In this document: positions 42,586 to 53,974 of the stretch, one piece after another
How the letters are laid out: every line of letters starts with the position of its first letter
How positions within the stretch are numbered: the first letter of the stretch is position 1
Assembly: GCA_025738555.1 (NCBI GenBank)
Contig: JAOVFP010000009.1
Coordinates: 620,001 to 684,000, forward strand
Reading direction: 5' to 3'
From: Cyathus striatus
Taxonomy: Eukaryota > Basidiomycota > Agaricomycetes > Agaricales > Nidulariaceae
Length of the DNA: 64,000 bases
The notes under the pieces: model-generated
The model's input: the letters and a program-made list of their open reading frames with translations, nothing else
Told to the model about the DNA's origin: nothing
The model's database searches: none
Translations under genes and position numbers: made by a program

Positions 42586-44011
42586 CAATTGGCCTTCATT
42601 GATGACAGGATGTACTTCTTCCTCTTTTGAGGCTGCTCACTGGTTGCCCAGCCCTTCAGTAGTAGGCTTGGTCAAAGTAAGTAAAAGTTATTGATAGAAT
42701 AACACAGAGCTTACCAAATGACTGAGGGTGTTGAGAAATGAAGCTGAGTCATCTTCACTGAACAGATACTCTGCATCACCAGCTTGTACCACAGCAGTAT
42801 TACCTACCAGAGTGTCACCACCACTAGTTGCAACTGCCACCTCCTGTTCTGTGAGAGACCATGCCCAATGTGCACATATGATGTACTGGGAAAGGAAATT
42901 CCATTCATCATCCTTGAATTTGGCCTGGAATTGCCACAAGATCTCAGTTTTAGAATACAAAATCTACAATAGACATGATTCCATACAGATATATCACACT
43001 TTTACCCAAGTTTGACCCTCAAAAAAAATGATGTCCAATTTTTTTTTAAGAGCAGCCATGGTACCCTACCTACCTACACTCCTGGTAGCAAATTCAACAC
43101 ATGACACCCCCTTGCTCTATGTAGTTTACTCCATTATCTCAGAGTAAAGGACTCATTGTATATATATATCTATGTACTTTAGCTAGTACACCTCAGCCCT
43201 TGTTCATGACACTGAGGTAAGTTCTCTTACTTGTACATACTGTATCATCTACTTATTGTTACCTAGCTATACTATCTAGGTACTTACTTAATATATAGCT
43301 GTTGTTCATGATGCTGAGCTATACTATCTAGGATTTCTACAATGGGTCCCTTAGTTGAACTAAATTCTAGTGTAATGAATTTAACTAGTACCAAAAAGTA
43401 CAAATGATCCAAGAGAACCCACAGTACATCCATATCCATATCCAAATTACCACTATCTGTCAGTCTCATCCATGTTAGTCCCTATGTCAGACTTATAGAC
43501 TATCAGCTAAATTCATATAGCAAAATACTCATAAGCAGCTATATAAGCCTTGACCAGCATGCAACTAATGTATCAATCACCATAGGTAAAAAACACATTT
43601 AGCTCTAAAGTAACAAATGACAACAGGTGGGGATGGATGAATGAAAAATGGAAAGAAAACTATCTACCCAACCCTCAACAAAAGACAAAAGAAGTTTGAA
43701 AGAGAAGGTATGAACAAAAGCCAAACAATAAAACCAGAATAAAAAAACAGAAAATCCTAAGCACACACATCCAAGACGGTGGAATAGAAGAAAGGGAGGT
43801 ATATATGCAGTAAATAAGTTAAAAAACATGGAGGCGAAAAAACAAGAAAGACAAAAGAAGAAAACCTATCTTTTGCACATGTAGAAAAGTTCATGGATTT
43901 TAATGGCAGTACTGAGAACCATACCGCAGGCCAAGGATTGAGAGAGGGCATCTATCACCACCACCACCGCCTACCAACCATCTATTACCCATACCGGCAA
44001 GCACCATCCTT
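42586..44011. other. Boundary zone between transposon block and genes
   Basis: No confident gene is present. The minus strand of 42688-42960 is open (FQAKFKDDEWNFLSQYI), but I do not recognise it. About 43180-43330 has a duplicated CTATACTATCTAGG/TAATATATAGCTGTTGTTCATG segment. CG dinucleotides become common from about 43.9 kb. Confidence 0.4.
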
Positions 44012-47000
44012 CTACCAATTCATACTGCTTTCCCTCAAAATAGGAGCAGAAATCGCACCAGGCATCACATTCCTTCTCTGCGTCACGGACGCTCCAGGAC
44101 CTTGCTGCTGCTGCTGCATCATCACCCCCTGATCGAACACATCATCCTGCCTATCGCCCTGGAACCCGCGCAACGAATCCTCCGCAAAGTAGAAACTCCT
44201 CCTCCTCGCACCACCCACGCTATCCCTATCAAACTCCCTTCCATCAGGCCTCACGCCCATATCTGGCGGGTCCGAAAGTCTCCTATGTGCAATTTGCTGT
44301 CTCCTCTTGAATGACCTGTAAATAAGGAACAGCAACACCAAAAGCGCAATAGCTCCGAGCGCACTGACAACCCCAATAATCGCGTCCTGGCGTGCCTTGC
44401 TGCTATCCTTCGCTGCACTTGTCACCGAAGATCCGGACGATCCAGAGCCCGGTTGGTCTCCGCTGCCGGTGTTAGGATCGGCAACGGAGCGGAGGGAGAA
44501 GCCAGAGTTGACACGTTGAGCAAGTTGCTGCGCGACAGAGTTAAGCGCAGGGCCGGTGTAGAATCCGGACTGTTCAGCCTTCATAGCAGCGGCTAGTGGG
44601 TCGATCAAATCTGGCGGGATATAACCAAGCCAGATCGTGCCAAGCTCAGCCGCGTCACTGGCACTGTGATACGTAGTGGGCATATACACTTGTAGTGCAT
44701 ACGTCTTGACATATTTTGAAGCTGAAAACATCACATCAGCGCGCGTAAGACATAAAGTACATGAGAATACTCACGATCGATACCTAAAGCACTGGCAATC
44801 AAAATCGGGACATACGCAAAGATCTGCGAGCTGGCAATTTCATCATTCACTACGAACGGCCAATTGAGCTCCTGATTGAACAAGATGCTAATGATCGACA
44901 ATCCCGACAAATCCGTCGCATTCGTAATCTGATCGGAAGGATAGATACGAGCAGGTAGCCCAGTAGGAAGGGGCGCAACAGAAAGCGTAGTAACAGGTGT
45001 AGAAGAGGGATCAATAGAGGTAGTAGGCTGATCCGGGTCCGTGAGCGTTCCAGAAATAGTGGTCGTAGGGATTGATGTGAACGCCAACGAACTCTGTGTC
45101 AAAACGAACGAAAGGTCGCTCTGAACGCCAATGGTAGTGGTGAAGCTAGTGGTTGAAACGAGAATCGTCGTCGTAACGCTAACGGAGACCGCGGGAGCCG
45201 TATTATTGCCAGACGGGAAGGTAACGCTAACCGTTGACGACTCATTGTCCGAAAGGGCACTAGAAGGAGCTGAAATGGGAGCAGACGTGATACCTGAAGA
45301 AACTCCCGACGAAATAGAAGACACTCCCGATGAGATGGGTACATTGGTAACACCAGAAGATACTCCTGAGGAAATACTAGAAGAAATACCAGAGACAGGC
45401 ACATCCGTGATACTAGATGAAATGGCCGACGAAACTCCCGAAGGGGAATCAGTGACAACGGATGAAATGCTAGATATAACACCAGATGAAACACTAGATG
45501 ATACAACAGTCGTAGGTCCCGCCGAAACTTCACTGGTGGAAGGAGCAGTAGTGGGCCCCTCACTGGTAATTACAGTGGTGGTAGGAGGGGTAGTGGGCTC
45601 CCCACTGGTGGTAGGGCCCTCGCTGGTAATGGTAGGTTTAGTGCTATCAGTAGTAATCGGCACGGAGGTCGGAATAGAAATCGAAGGGATCGAAATCGAA
45701 ATCTGATTCGTCCCAGAAGCACTAGTAACCGGAGTTTGACTCGTAACAGGCGGCTGGGTGGTAGCAATAGAATCGCTCGTCAGTGGATCATCGGTTGTCG
45801 GGCTAGCACTCGTCGCTGGGATCGATGTAGAAGGCGAAACAACAGACGTCAAAGTACTTGCGATGCTTTCAACAACTGAAGTTGCAGTGCTTACGATACC
45901 TCCAACATCCGACGTCAAAGTACTTGCGACGCTTTCGATAGCTGAAGTTGCAGTACTTGCGACGCCTCCAATATCTGAAGTCACAGTGCTTGCGATGCCT
46001 CCAACATCCGACGTCAAAGTACTTGCGACGCTTTCGATAACTGAAGTTGCAGTACTTGCGACGCCTCCAATATCTGAAGTCACAGTGCTTGCGATACCTC
46101 CAACATCCGACGTCAAAGTACTTGCAACGCCTCCAATAGCTGAAGTAGCCGTGCTCACGACGCCTCCAAGATCTGAAGTTGCTGTACTCGCAATCCCTCC
46201 AACATCCGATGTTAAAGTGCTCGCGACGCCTCCAAGATCTGAGGTCGCAGTGCTCACAATACCTCCAACATCCGACGTCAAAGTGCTCGCGACGCCTCCA
46301 AGATCTGAGGTCGCAGTGCTCACGACGCCTCCAAGATCTGAAGTCGCAGTGCTCACAATACCTCCAACATCTGACGTCAAAGTGCTCGCGACGCCTCCAA
46401 GATCTGAGGTCGCAGTGCTCACGACACCTCCGAGATCTGAAGTCGCAGTGCTCACAATACCTCCAACATCTGACGTCAAAGTGCTCGCGACGCCTCCAAG
46501 ATCTGAGGTCGCAGTGCTCACGACACCTCCAAGATCTGAAGTCGCAGTGCTCACAATACCTCCAACATCTGACGTCAAAGTGCTCGCGACTCCTCCAATA
46601 GCTGAAGTAGCGGTGCTGACGACGCCTCCAACATCCGATGTCAAAGTGCTCACAACACCTCCGAGATCCGACGTCAAAGTGTCAAGAAGTCCACCAGAAG
46701 AGGTGGCTGATGATGGTGCAGCTGTGGTGGAAGCGTCCGGTGTGCTGGTAGGCGCATCTGCCGAGCTGCTGCTATCTGCAGGGGTTGAAGCGGCACTATC
46801 GGCTGCCGAAGTAGCTGAATCAGTTGGTTTTGAAGTGACGCTATCGGCAGCTGAGGTAGCTGTATCAGTAGGTTTTGAGGTGTCGACAGAGGTGGCGGTA
46901 TCTGCAGGCGTCGAAGTGGGAGTGTCCGCACTTGTCGCAGACACGCTCGAAGGGGGCAATATCGCCGTAGTGGCAGAGGTGCCTGTCGAGTCAGACTGAG

Positions 47001-47522
47001 TAGCAGAATCGGTGGGGGTAGCAGGGTCTGTAGGTTTAGCTGAATCTGCGGGGGTAGATGAATCCGTGGGTGTAGCTGTGTCTGTAGGCGTAGCCGAATC
47101 CGTGGGAGTAGGTGAATCCGTTGGTGTAGCAGGGTCTGTAGGTGTAGTAGAATCCGTAGATGCAGCATCGGTCGAGCTTGCAGCGGGATCATCACTAGCG
47201 GGCGAGGGTGTATCGCCTCCCGTGCTTCCATCAGGCTGTCCATCGTCAATCCCTAAAAATCCCACTGTCAGCCTCATCCTCCCCCCAAACCCTCCCAGTG
47301 TCAAAAGAACTCACCCAGTCCATCCAGTAAATTATCAACTGAATCCCCAAGCGACCCCACAGTGCCTGCCAAGTCGAGACCACCGTCCTGCCTCGCCACC
47401 ACTCCACCAGCGGCACTCAGACTCCTCCTCGCATGGGAATGAAACTCGCTGGAGTGGGCAGCCTTCACAACAGCAGGAAGGGCGGCGAGTAAAATATGGA
47501 TATAAGTTAATGGAATACGCAT
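44012..47522 (-). CDS. MSB2/HKR1-like signalling mucin, 1131 aa
   Basis: Three exons: 47315-47522, 44775-47252 and 44012-44721. The introns are 62 and 53 bp with GTGAGT donors; the sum is 1132 codons. Residues 1-20 form a signal peptide (MRIPLTYIHILLAALPAVVK). A very long Ser/Thr/Pro-rich ectodomain follows, with Thr-Asp-Ser-Ala-Thr-Pro repeats and then about 25 copies of an 11-residue unit like SDVGGIVSTAT. A conserved membrane-proximal domain (LFNQELNWPFVVND, IFAYVPILIASALGI, LGYIPPDLIDPL) precedes one membrane helix (IIGVVSALGAIALLVLLFLI) and a basic cytoplasmic tail. This layout, and the proximal domain by memory, fit the MSB2/HKR1 sensors of the Sho1 branch of MAPK signalling. Another cell-surface mucin is possible. 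Confidence 0.8.
45850..46680 (-). repeat. 33-bp coding minisatellite in the mucin gene
   Basis: Tandem 33-bp units encode 11 residues (pattern S-D-x-G-G-x-x-S-T-x-T). On the plus strand units look like GTGCTCACGACGCCTCCAAG. Some blocks of three or four units are almost identical, including third codon positions, pointing to recent unequal exchange. Confidence 0.85.
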
Positions 47523-48227
47523 TGTACTCCTTTGTTGTTGTTGTTAAGGCAGATATTGATGTAGTTGGAGCGTCTGGCTATAAAATAATGAAAGAGCGTG
47601 GTGTATTGCTACGGCAAAGAGCTGAGAAGCAACAGTTCGAATAGTGATAATCGTTCTCTTCGTGAGAGAGTAGGGGAAGGGAACGGAAGGGGGATGGGGG
47701 AGATGGGGGAGATGGGGCGGTGAGAAGGAGAAAAGGTAAAAAGAGCGACACAGTTAAAGCAGAGACGAGGAACGAATCTGTTGGCACCAAACATCTCTTG
47801 TGACCGTGACCTGATTCCGAGCATGCGCAGTCACATCACCATCACGTCTACAACGGCGATATCTTCTCATCTAAACATATCCCTTGTATTGCCCCCTCCA
47901 CACACGCCCCCTTCTCTCCTCTTCTCCCGTTCCCCTGCTTCGACACACACACTCCCAGAACCACCCCACCCACTTCCACCCACCTCCAAACTACTTCCAC
48001 TCGCCAAGCACCACTAATATCACATTACACCGCCCCCGCGAATAGTCACATCACCCGCCCACATGCTCCCCCTCCTCCTCCGTGCCTGTTTTGATCATTC
48101 TCTGCATTCTCAATTTCACTTAAAGCATATCCTATGTGCGACATAGTATCTCATACGGCATAGTAAATACATGTAGCATTGCTAAAGAAAAAAGAATGCA
48201 CGAAACAATCCCGGACCCTCCAAACAT
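47523..48227. other. Intergenic region (mucin promoter and uL23 3' end)
   Basis: This tail-to-head spacer holds the mucin upstream region (TTGTTGTTGTT near 47531-47545 and a GGGGGAGATGGGGGAGATGG purine tract near 47690-47715). No gene is recognised. Confidence 0.5.
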
Positions 48228-49317
48228 TTAGATGAAGCCGATCTGCGAGCAACCATCAGCCACCTAATAATAACATGTCAATCATAACAATAAAACATAC
48301 CTTGTTGGCAACATCAAGCGCATCATGGTCAGCCGTCAACCGCACATACGCCTTCTTCTTGCCGTCAGGTCTAGTAAGTGATCCCATTAGCCCCATATTC
48401 AAATTTAAAATCATACAACATACCGGATGAGGGTGTTAACCTTCGCCGCCTGCACATCGTAGAGCTTCTTCACTGCATCCTTGATCTGCCTCTTATTTGC
48501 CTTGATGTCAACAATGAACACAAGTGTGTTGTGCTCCTCAATCTTCTTCATTGCTGATTCAGTGTTAAGAGGCCTAAAAGCGTATTAGCATTTTATCAAA
48601 AATGAAGATATGTTGAGACGATCATGAAGTGATGAACTAGAGCAACACCCCGTATCCAACAGAAAAACAGAATTCGCAAATCTTTGTCAAGGTGACATGC
48701 GACCGCGGGAGGGCCCAGGCGACCCGTACATCGTGCCTTCGGCAAACACAGCCGAAATGTCTTCGGACGCATCAGAAGGACACCAGAAAATCCAGCTTTT
48801 CCTCTGAATGCGACAGAACCGAGAAGAAAATAGGCAACAAGCCTAGCAACGCAGGATGTGTTGCATAGACGCCCAAACACCACCCAAATATAACATTTTG
48901 AAAATACTCACGAAACAATAGTCCTGAACTGGTCCATCCTGGGGGCATGGGGAACGCTCTTGCGGGGGTACTTGGGGTCCCGGGCAAGGCGGAGGGTCTT
49001 GGGACGATGGAAAGACACAGAGAAGCGCGTCTTGCGCGAGCTGTGCGAGTGCGCGCCCTGGAGAGCGGCTTTTTTGGCGGACTTGGCCTTGGATTCTTTG
49101 CCTAAGGATGAACAAGGCGAATAAACATTTTTGTGACCGTAGAGAGCATTTGCAAGCAGAGCGAGTCAGTGAGCGACCAGAGAGGGCGAGTAACGAATTG
49201 ATTAAGCAGAATTTTAAAGAGGAAAGATAATCATTAGATAGAGCAAAAACCACAGAACTGAACAAACGCACCCTTGGAGGCAGCCGCCTTACCCTTGGTA
49301 GTTTTTGTTGTGGCCAT
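48228..49317 (-). CDS. RPL25: 60S ribosomal protein uL23 (RPL25/L23A), 156 aa
   Basis: Five exons: 49272-49317, 48912-49101, 48424-48573, 48301-48370 and 48228-48242. They total 471 nt, giving 156 aa, the usual length. The protein starts [20 protein letters not shown], a basic tail. It contains [20 protein letters not shown] and [12 protein letters not shown]. It then has the globular uL23 core ([40 protein letters not shown]) and ends LDVANKIGFI. The last intron is taken to end at GCTCGCAG, because that gives the conserved IGFI end; an earlier acceptor would add about seven foreign residues. uL23 binds 26S rRNA near the exit tunnel and docks SRP and nascent-chain factors. Confidence 0.95.
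48574..48911 (-). other. Long intron of RPL25 (338 bp)
   Basis: The other three introns after the start are 53-170 bp, while this one is 338 bp. It holds a CCGAAGACATTTCGG hairpin and a TTCTGATGCG stretch. Introns of ribosomal protein genes often host snoRNAs, but I cannot define box C/D or H/ACA motifs with confidence. Confidence 0.4.
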
Positions 49318-49750
49318 TGCTAAGGTCCGGGAGTCTGCAAAAGCACAAAGATAAATCAGCACCCCGCCTTCACAAAGTTTTCAGAAAACAGAAACGCCGC
49401 CAGATATCACTTCCATACGATCTTCACTCAGCAAGAAATGATCCCAGTAGCCCAGCCCGTCTAAAGCGCAGAATAGTGACCGCAATCAGAGCATATCCAC
49501 AGATATCCCAACCACCTAATCCAACCACATCCACATCACGCACAACGCATCCATCGTAACTGTCCCTCCTATTCCCTTCAAATCCTCTCCCTGTCACCCC
49601 ACACGGGCAACAAGCCGCCCCCATAACGCGAAATATCAATATCTACTCACCTTGAGGTATGCCGACGGTGTGTGGTACGATGACGGGCGGTCAGATGGTG
49701 TTCCTCAGATTTTGCCTAGTGTGGGAATTTTATGATTAGGACTAATCAGG
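49318..49750 (-). promoter_or_regulatory. RPL25 5' UTR (probable intron) and promoter
   Basis: Upstream of the ATG, the minus strand has a TTTTGCAG acceptor near 49335 and a GTGAGTAG donor near 49645. This suggests a roughly 310-bp intron in the 5' leader, common for ribosomal protein genes. The leader before it reads CCGTCGGCATACCTCAAG. Confidence 0.5.
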
Positions 49751-52700
49751 AAGGTGGATCGCAGGGTCGGTGATTGGCGCTTAATTCTGGGCACTTGTTG
49801 ACCCCTCCTGTGAATTCGAGTCTGAACGTTGAACCCTGCTGCAAAAATCTGTCTGCTCGTTGTTTCGCATCTACTCGATCCTACTCTATCTCTAATTGTC
49901 TTTGTCGATATTAATCTGAGTCTGCATACAACAAATATCTGCCTCCCCGTATGATGGTCGATGGAGTCGGATGCTCAACGTCAACAGCACATCAGGAAGT
50001 CACCCCTGGTCCTTCCGTAGACGACCTAGAAATACATCATGCACCTCATCTCCCTTCCGAACGGTCTTCCGACTGCAATTATTTACTGACCACTATATCT
50101 GTTCAGCTGTCCAGCAACAATCATAGCATGCTTCTAAATGTTCCCTTCACTCACCAGGCTATTGTGGGACGATCGTTGTCCTAAGATAACTACAAATTAC
50201 GGGAAATGAGCTCGGAACGGGACTAGGACTGTACAATGGCTGCTCGCAGGTTCGAGTACAACATTAGGGTGTACCAAACGTTCACAAGGTGAGTTCCTTA
50301 ATCGTCATCGGCCGCGCCTCCTCAACTAAAAACTGTTTCAGTAGTAAGGCACCTCTTCCTGAACTTCAATATGGAAGCATATTTGCGTGGAAATCCGCGT
50401 TATCCACTGGTTGCTAGGCGGATTGCAGCCGACTGTCTGTCAGCTATCCAACAACAACGCCCACAGCTTCTCGAACGTACGACCAGCATTGTTCTATGAT
50501 ATAACTATCATAGAACCAGTCACTCGACATCACGTTGGATCGTTAAATGATATTTATAAACCCTGATTACAGCCCACGGCACCTCAAGTGAAAACTTAAG
50601 AGTTGCAGTGGTAGCGCATAACAATGCCATCGTTTTTCTTCCCAGCTATGCAGTCGACTAAGCTATATCCTAGTCTACAAACTAAATCCGACATATATCG
50701 AGCATTTATGCTCATAGTATCGGAAACACCAACTACTTCACTCCCTATGGATTTCAGCGCTAAAATCAATGGCAATGCAAACTCCTGAGGCATAGATCCG
50801 CGCTAGCTGTATTATTAAGGACACTACCTAACGCTCTACTAAGATTTAATTATCACAACCACGAAGAGAACGCTCGAATTACGGTTGCCTGCTAGAGTAC
50901 TCGTGTCAGGAATCAGAAAGTATCCTCCAAATTGTACGACGATCAGTGTAACATTGGGGCGCACTGCACAATCACAATGTGAGTCTTAAATTGTCAACTA
51001 CGGTATTCTCAAATAATAATTGTTCCGGCGTCTCATGGCGGCAGAACATGATAGATGATTCCGTCTTCCTTCCTCATCTACTATTGTCATGCGGAAGTAG
51101 CAAGAGAGGTCTACTACATCGCATACTTCATCCCTGCGTTATCAATAATCCTCTGATTGATATATCACTACAACATTTAACTTTCGCCTTTTAACGCGCC
51201 TATCTAGCACAGTTCTCAGATCAAATTGATATAGAATAGCGCTCAACCCATACATCACCTTTGCTGTTCGCGATGGCGGCAAAATGTCATTTGTACGATG
51301 GCTACCCATTAACTCACCCAGACCATTAGAGCATGCCGTGAAATCTCGATGTGAGCCTTCGTTGTCATCGTTGTTCCGCGACCAAGAATATTATAGTGAC
51401 TCACTCTATAGGGTATGAAGCCCAGCCGTTCTTTCTCTCCTCTGCACGCGTCTCGAGAAAGCTAGATATGCAATACAACAAGCTTATTCAAGGCAGCCTG
51501 CTGTATGCCCAGCATCCTGCTATACCCTCTCAGTATGTCACGATTTTGGAAATATCGTGTGCTTCGCGTTCGCATTGCTAAATGTCTTCAATTACACGGG
51601 ATGGCCGCTCGCCAAATTTCCGGCACCAATGCAAGCTTCTCAAATGTACCCAGCCTCCCACGTTATTATTATTGGGAGTATCACGGTCATCTATTGCTGT
51701 CCTAATATTTAGTTATCAGAACAACCGGGAACAAGCACGAAGTATGCTGGCTGCCCATGTCGGAAACAAATTACACTCTCCAAGTTGTACGACAGCTCCC
51801 GTGCAATGCAACCACAATGGGTAGTTTTACGCAGCGTCAGGCCGCTGGCAGCCTGTCACTGACCAGAGACAAGACGGCTGCCGAAGTTCCACAAGCCAAT
51901 GGTTTCCACTTTCACGGAAGGAGGCTTCGAAGCAGGTCATGCGTCCTATGTATAACTTTCAATTCAAAATGGCGCCCAAAGAATTCCCTGTCATTGACCC
52001 ATGATCCTGTCATGCAGTTTTGATGCTCCACCCTTCTTTATTCACTACATTTAATCCTGCGAAAGACGACCCTAGTACACCGAGAAAACTTTCATTGGCC
52101 TAGCTGAATAGCCTACTGGTCTTACCTATGCAAGACGATGTTCAAGAAAAGCTTTAACCACTGCCTAGTTTATGAGTAAATCATGTGCCCAGTCAAAAGA
52201 GGCCAATTTCTGCTTTCCCATAGTCTTGACAGATGATCTCTGTGATAACAGAGTACTTCATATACAGTGTTGACACTGTTTTGATGCTCCTGCGTTCCAC
52301 ATACACTGCTCCTGAATTTCATTTACACTTAGAAAACTCGACTCTTTCAACGAAGGATGATATCCATGAAGCACAGCAAAACCTGAGGTAGCTGCTGGTC
52401 TGTGATTGTCCAAAACTTTCCGTGCACTCTGTTACGGTAGTAAGTCATGCTTTCTCATCTTTGAGCCTTGGCGAAGTATTGACGCTTCTTCACTGATATT
52501 GATATTGTCATTTCAGTGAAACTTGTAACACAAAGACTGCGTACGTTTTCTCCATATTCTCAGTCTAAAGCAATGTATCCTGATCTTCGTATGCAATGTA
52601 GATGACCCTGTCCCTACATTCATTCTGACCTGTAAAAGCTCAACAAGTACAGCAGAGCTCGAGTAGTCAACATCCGAAGCTTTCGTCTTTTCACTTTGTA

Positions 52701-53974
52701 GGGACCAAACCTTGGAAAGTTTTCTCTACGTGACATGACATTCAAAGGCATTCTGTGCAATTCCAGCGTCAACTGTGCACTGGCAACCTCTCTAAGAATG
52801 AAATTGTCTTATCGGATTCCTCCTCTGTCAAGAACTTCACTTAGGTGTAGGCAGCTGAAATGCTTTCTTGACGTTAATGCGCTTTAAAGCTCTTCGCTGC
52901 CATTCAGGCCCAATGCCTGGCCAGCCACGGGGTCATATGTAGTCTCTGTTATCCTACATCACTTCGAACAATTACATCATCCTTACGATGCGCAAGACGT
53001 TTGAAGTATTTTTTGTGGAACCAAATGAGGTATTCTGGCGGGATTTCGTTGTCGGTTACCCCAAATGGCAAACGCCCGGACGTCATGGTGCTAGTCATAG
53101 CAATCGATACGAGTCGGCGTCAGCCACCGTGCAGTGAAGCCTTGGCATATCGATAGCATTAGCCTCCTAAAAAATGCCTTTTCATTTGCCTATCGTTCAG
53201 CTATGTATTGACATGGCTTAAATTATTTCATTTGATGTGTCGTGTTATATGACAGAAGACATAAAGATCACTTCGACACACGATGACGAGTCTCCAGTAA
53301 ACACCATCTCTCCGTTACTTCCCGAGCGGCGTCTGCCTCATCATACAACTCTCATTGCCGCGGTGCTAGGGATCTATCGACCGAAAAATGCTTGCGCATC
53401 GCAAGGACTCGACAACATCTCTCATGGTGCTAATAGCCTAATACTATGATATTCAGTGTGTATACGCAACAGGTACTTTACCACACAACCAGAGCTCCAG
53501 ATATCAAAACTGAACTGGCCTACATCATTTAAACAACTATAAGTACTCTTCGGCAGGGATAAAGATCGTTGCAGTTGCTAAAAGAAGCTCGCAGAGTCGC
53601 AGCTATACCCATTGCGGGGCGTCTGATTTTGGTCGTATCTAAAAATATCTTCAGACATCTCCACTGCTGCTCTCCTTGACTCCCCCGGCATTCACGCAAG
53701 AGGAGCATTTTTGACTTGAGCGCAACGATTCGATTTCCCCCCTTGCATGTGCATATCTATGTATGCAGATCAATTGATGCTATTCTGAGCAGAACGAAAC
53801 TAGCAAGCCAAACGCATTAGGTCGATACTTGCCAATTGCGATCAATTGCAGTGGATAAGTCTCGTGCAGTATTTCTCCACAACTTAAATGCCCCAGAAGG
53901 ATACACTGTCATTCCCCGTTATGATTCCCTCATAATCACCAGGAACAAACTTCTCCCTCTTCTCTTAACGCGAT
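49751..53974. other. Long intergenic stretch without a recognisable gene
   Basis: Only short open frames occur (for example 49951-50184 and 53237-53449, plus strand), and none matches a family I know. Degenerate repeats occur at 50.2-52 kb: variants of TTGTACGACGATCAGTGTAA, a GGCGGCAAAATG/GGCGGCAGAACATG motif and GTGAGTCTT. CG content and codon-like texture are like the neighbouring genes and unlike the transposon block. An ancient duplicated pseudogene is possible. Confidence 0.4.

Noticed and set aside
45758..46999. 413-aa plus-strand ORF
   Set aside because: It is the antisense shadow of the mucin repeats. The minus strand has signal peptide, introns, membrane helix and a proper end.
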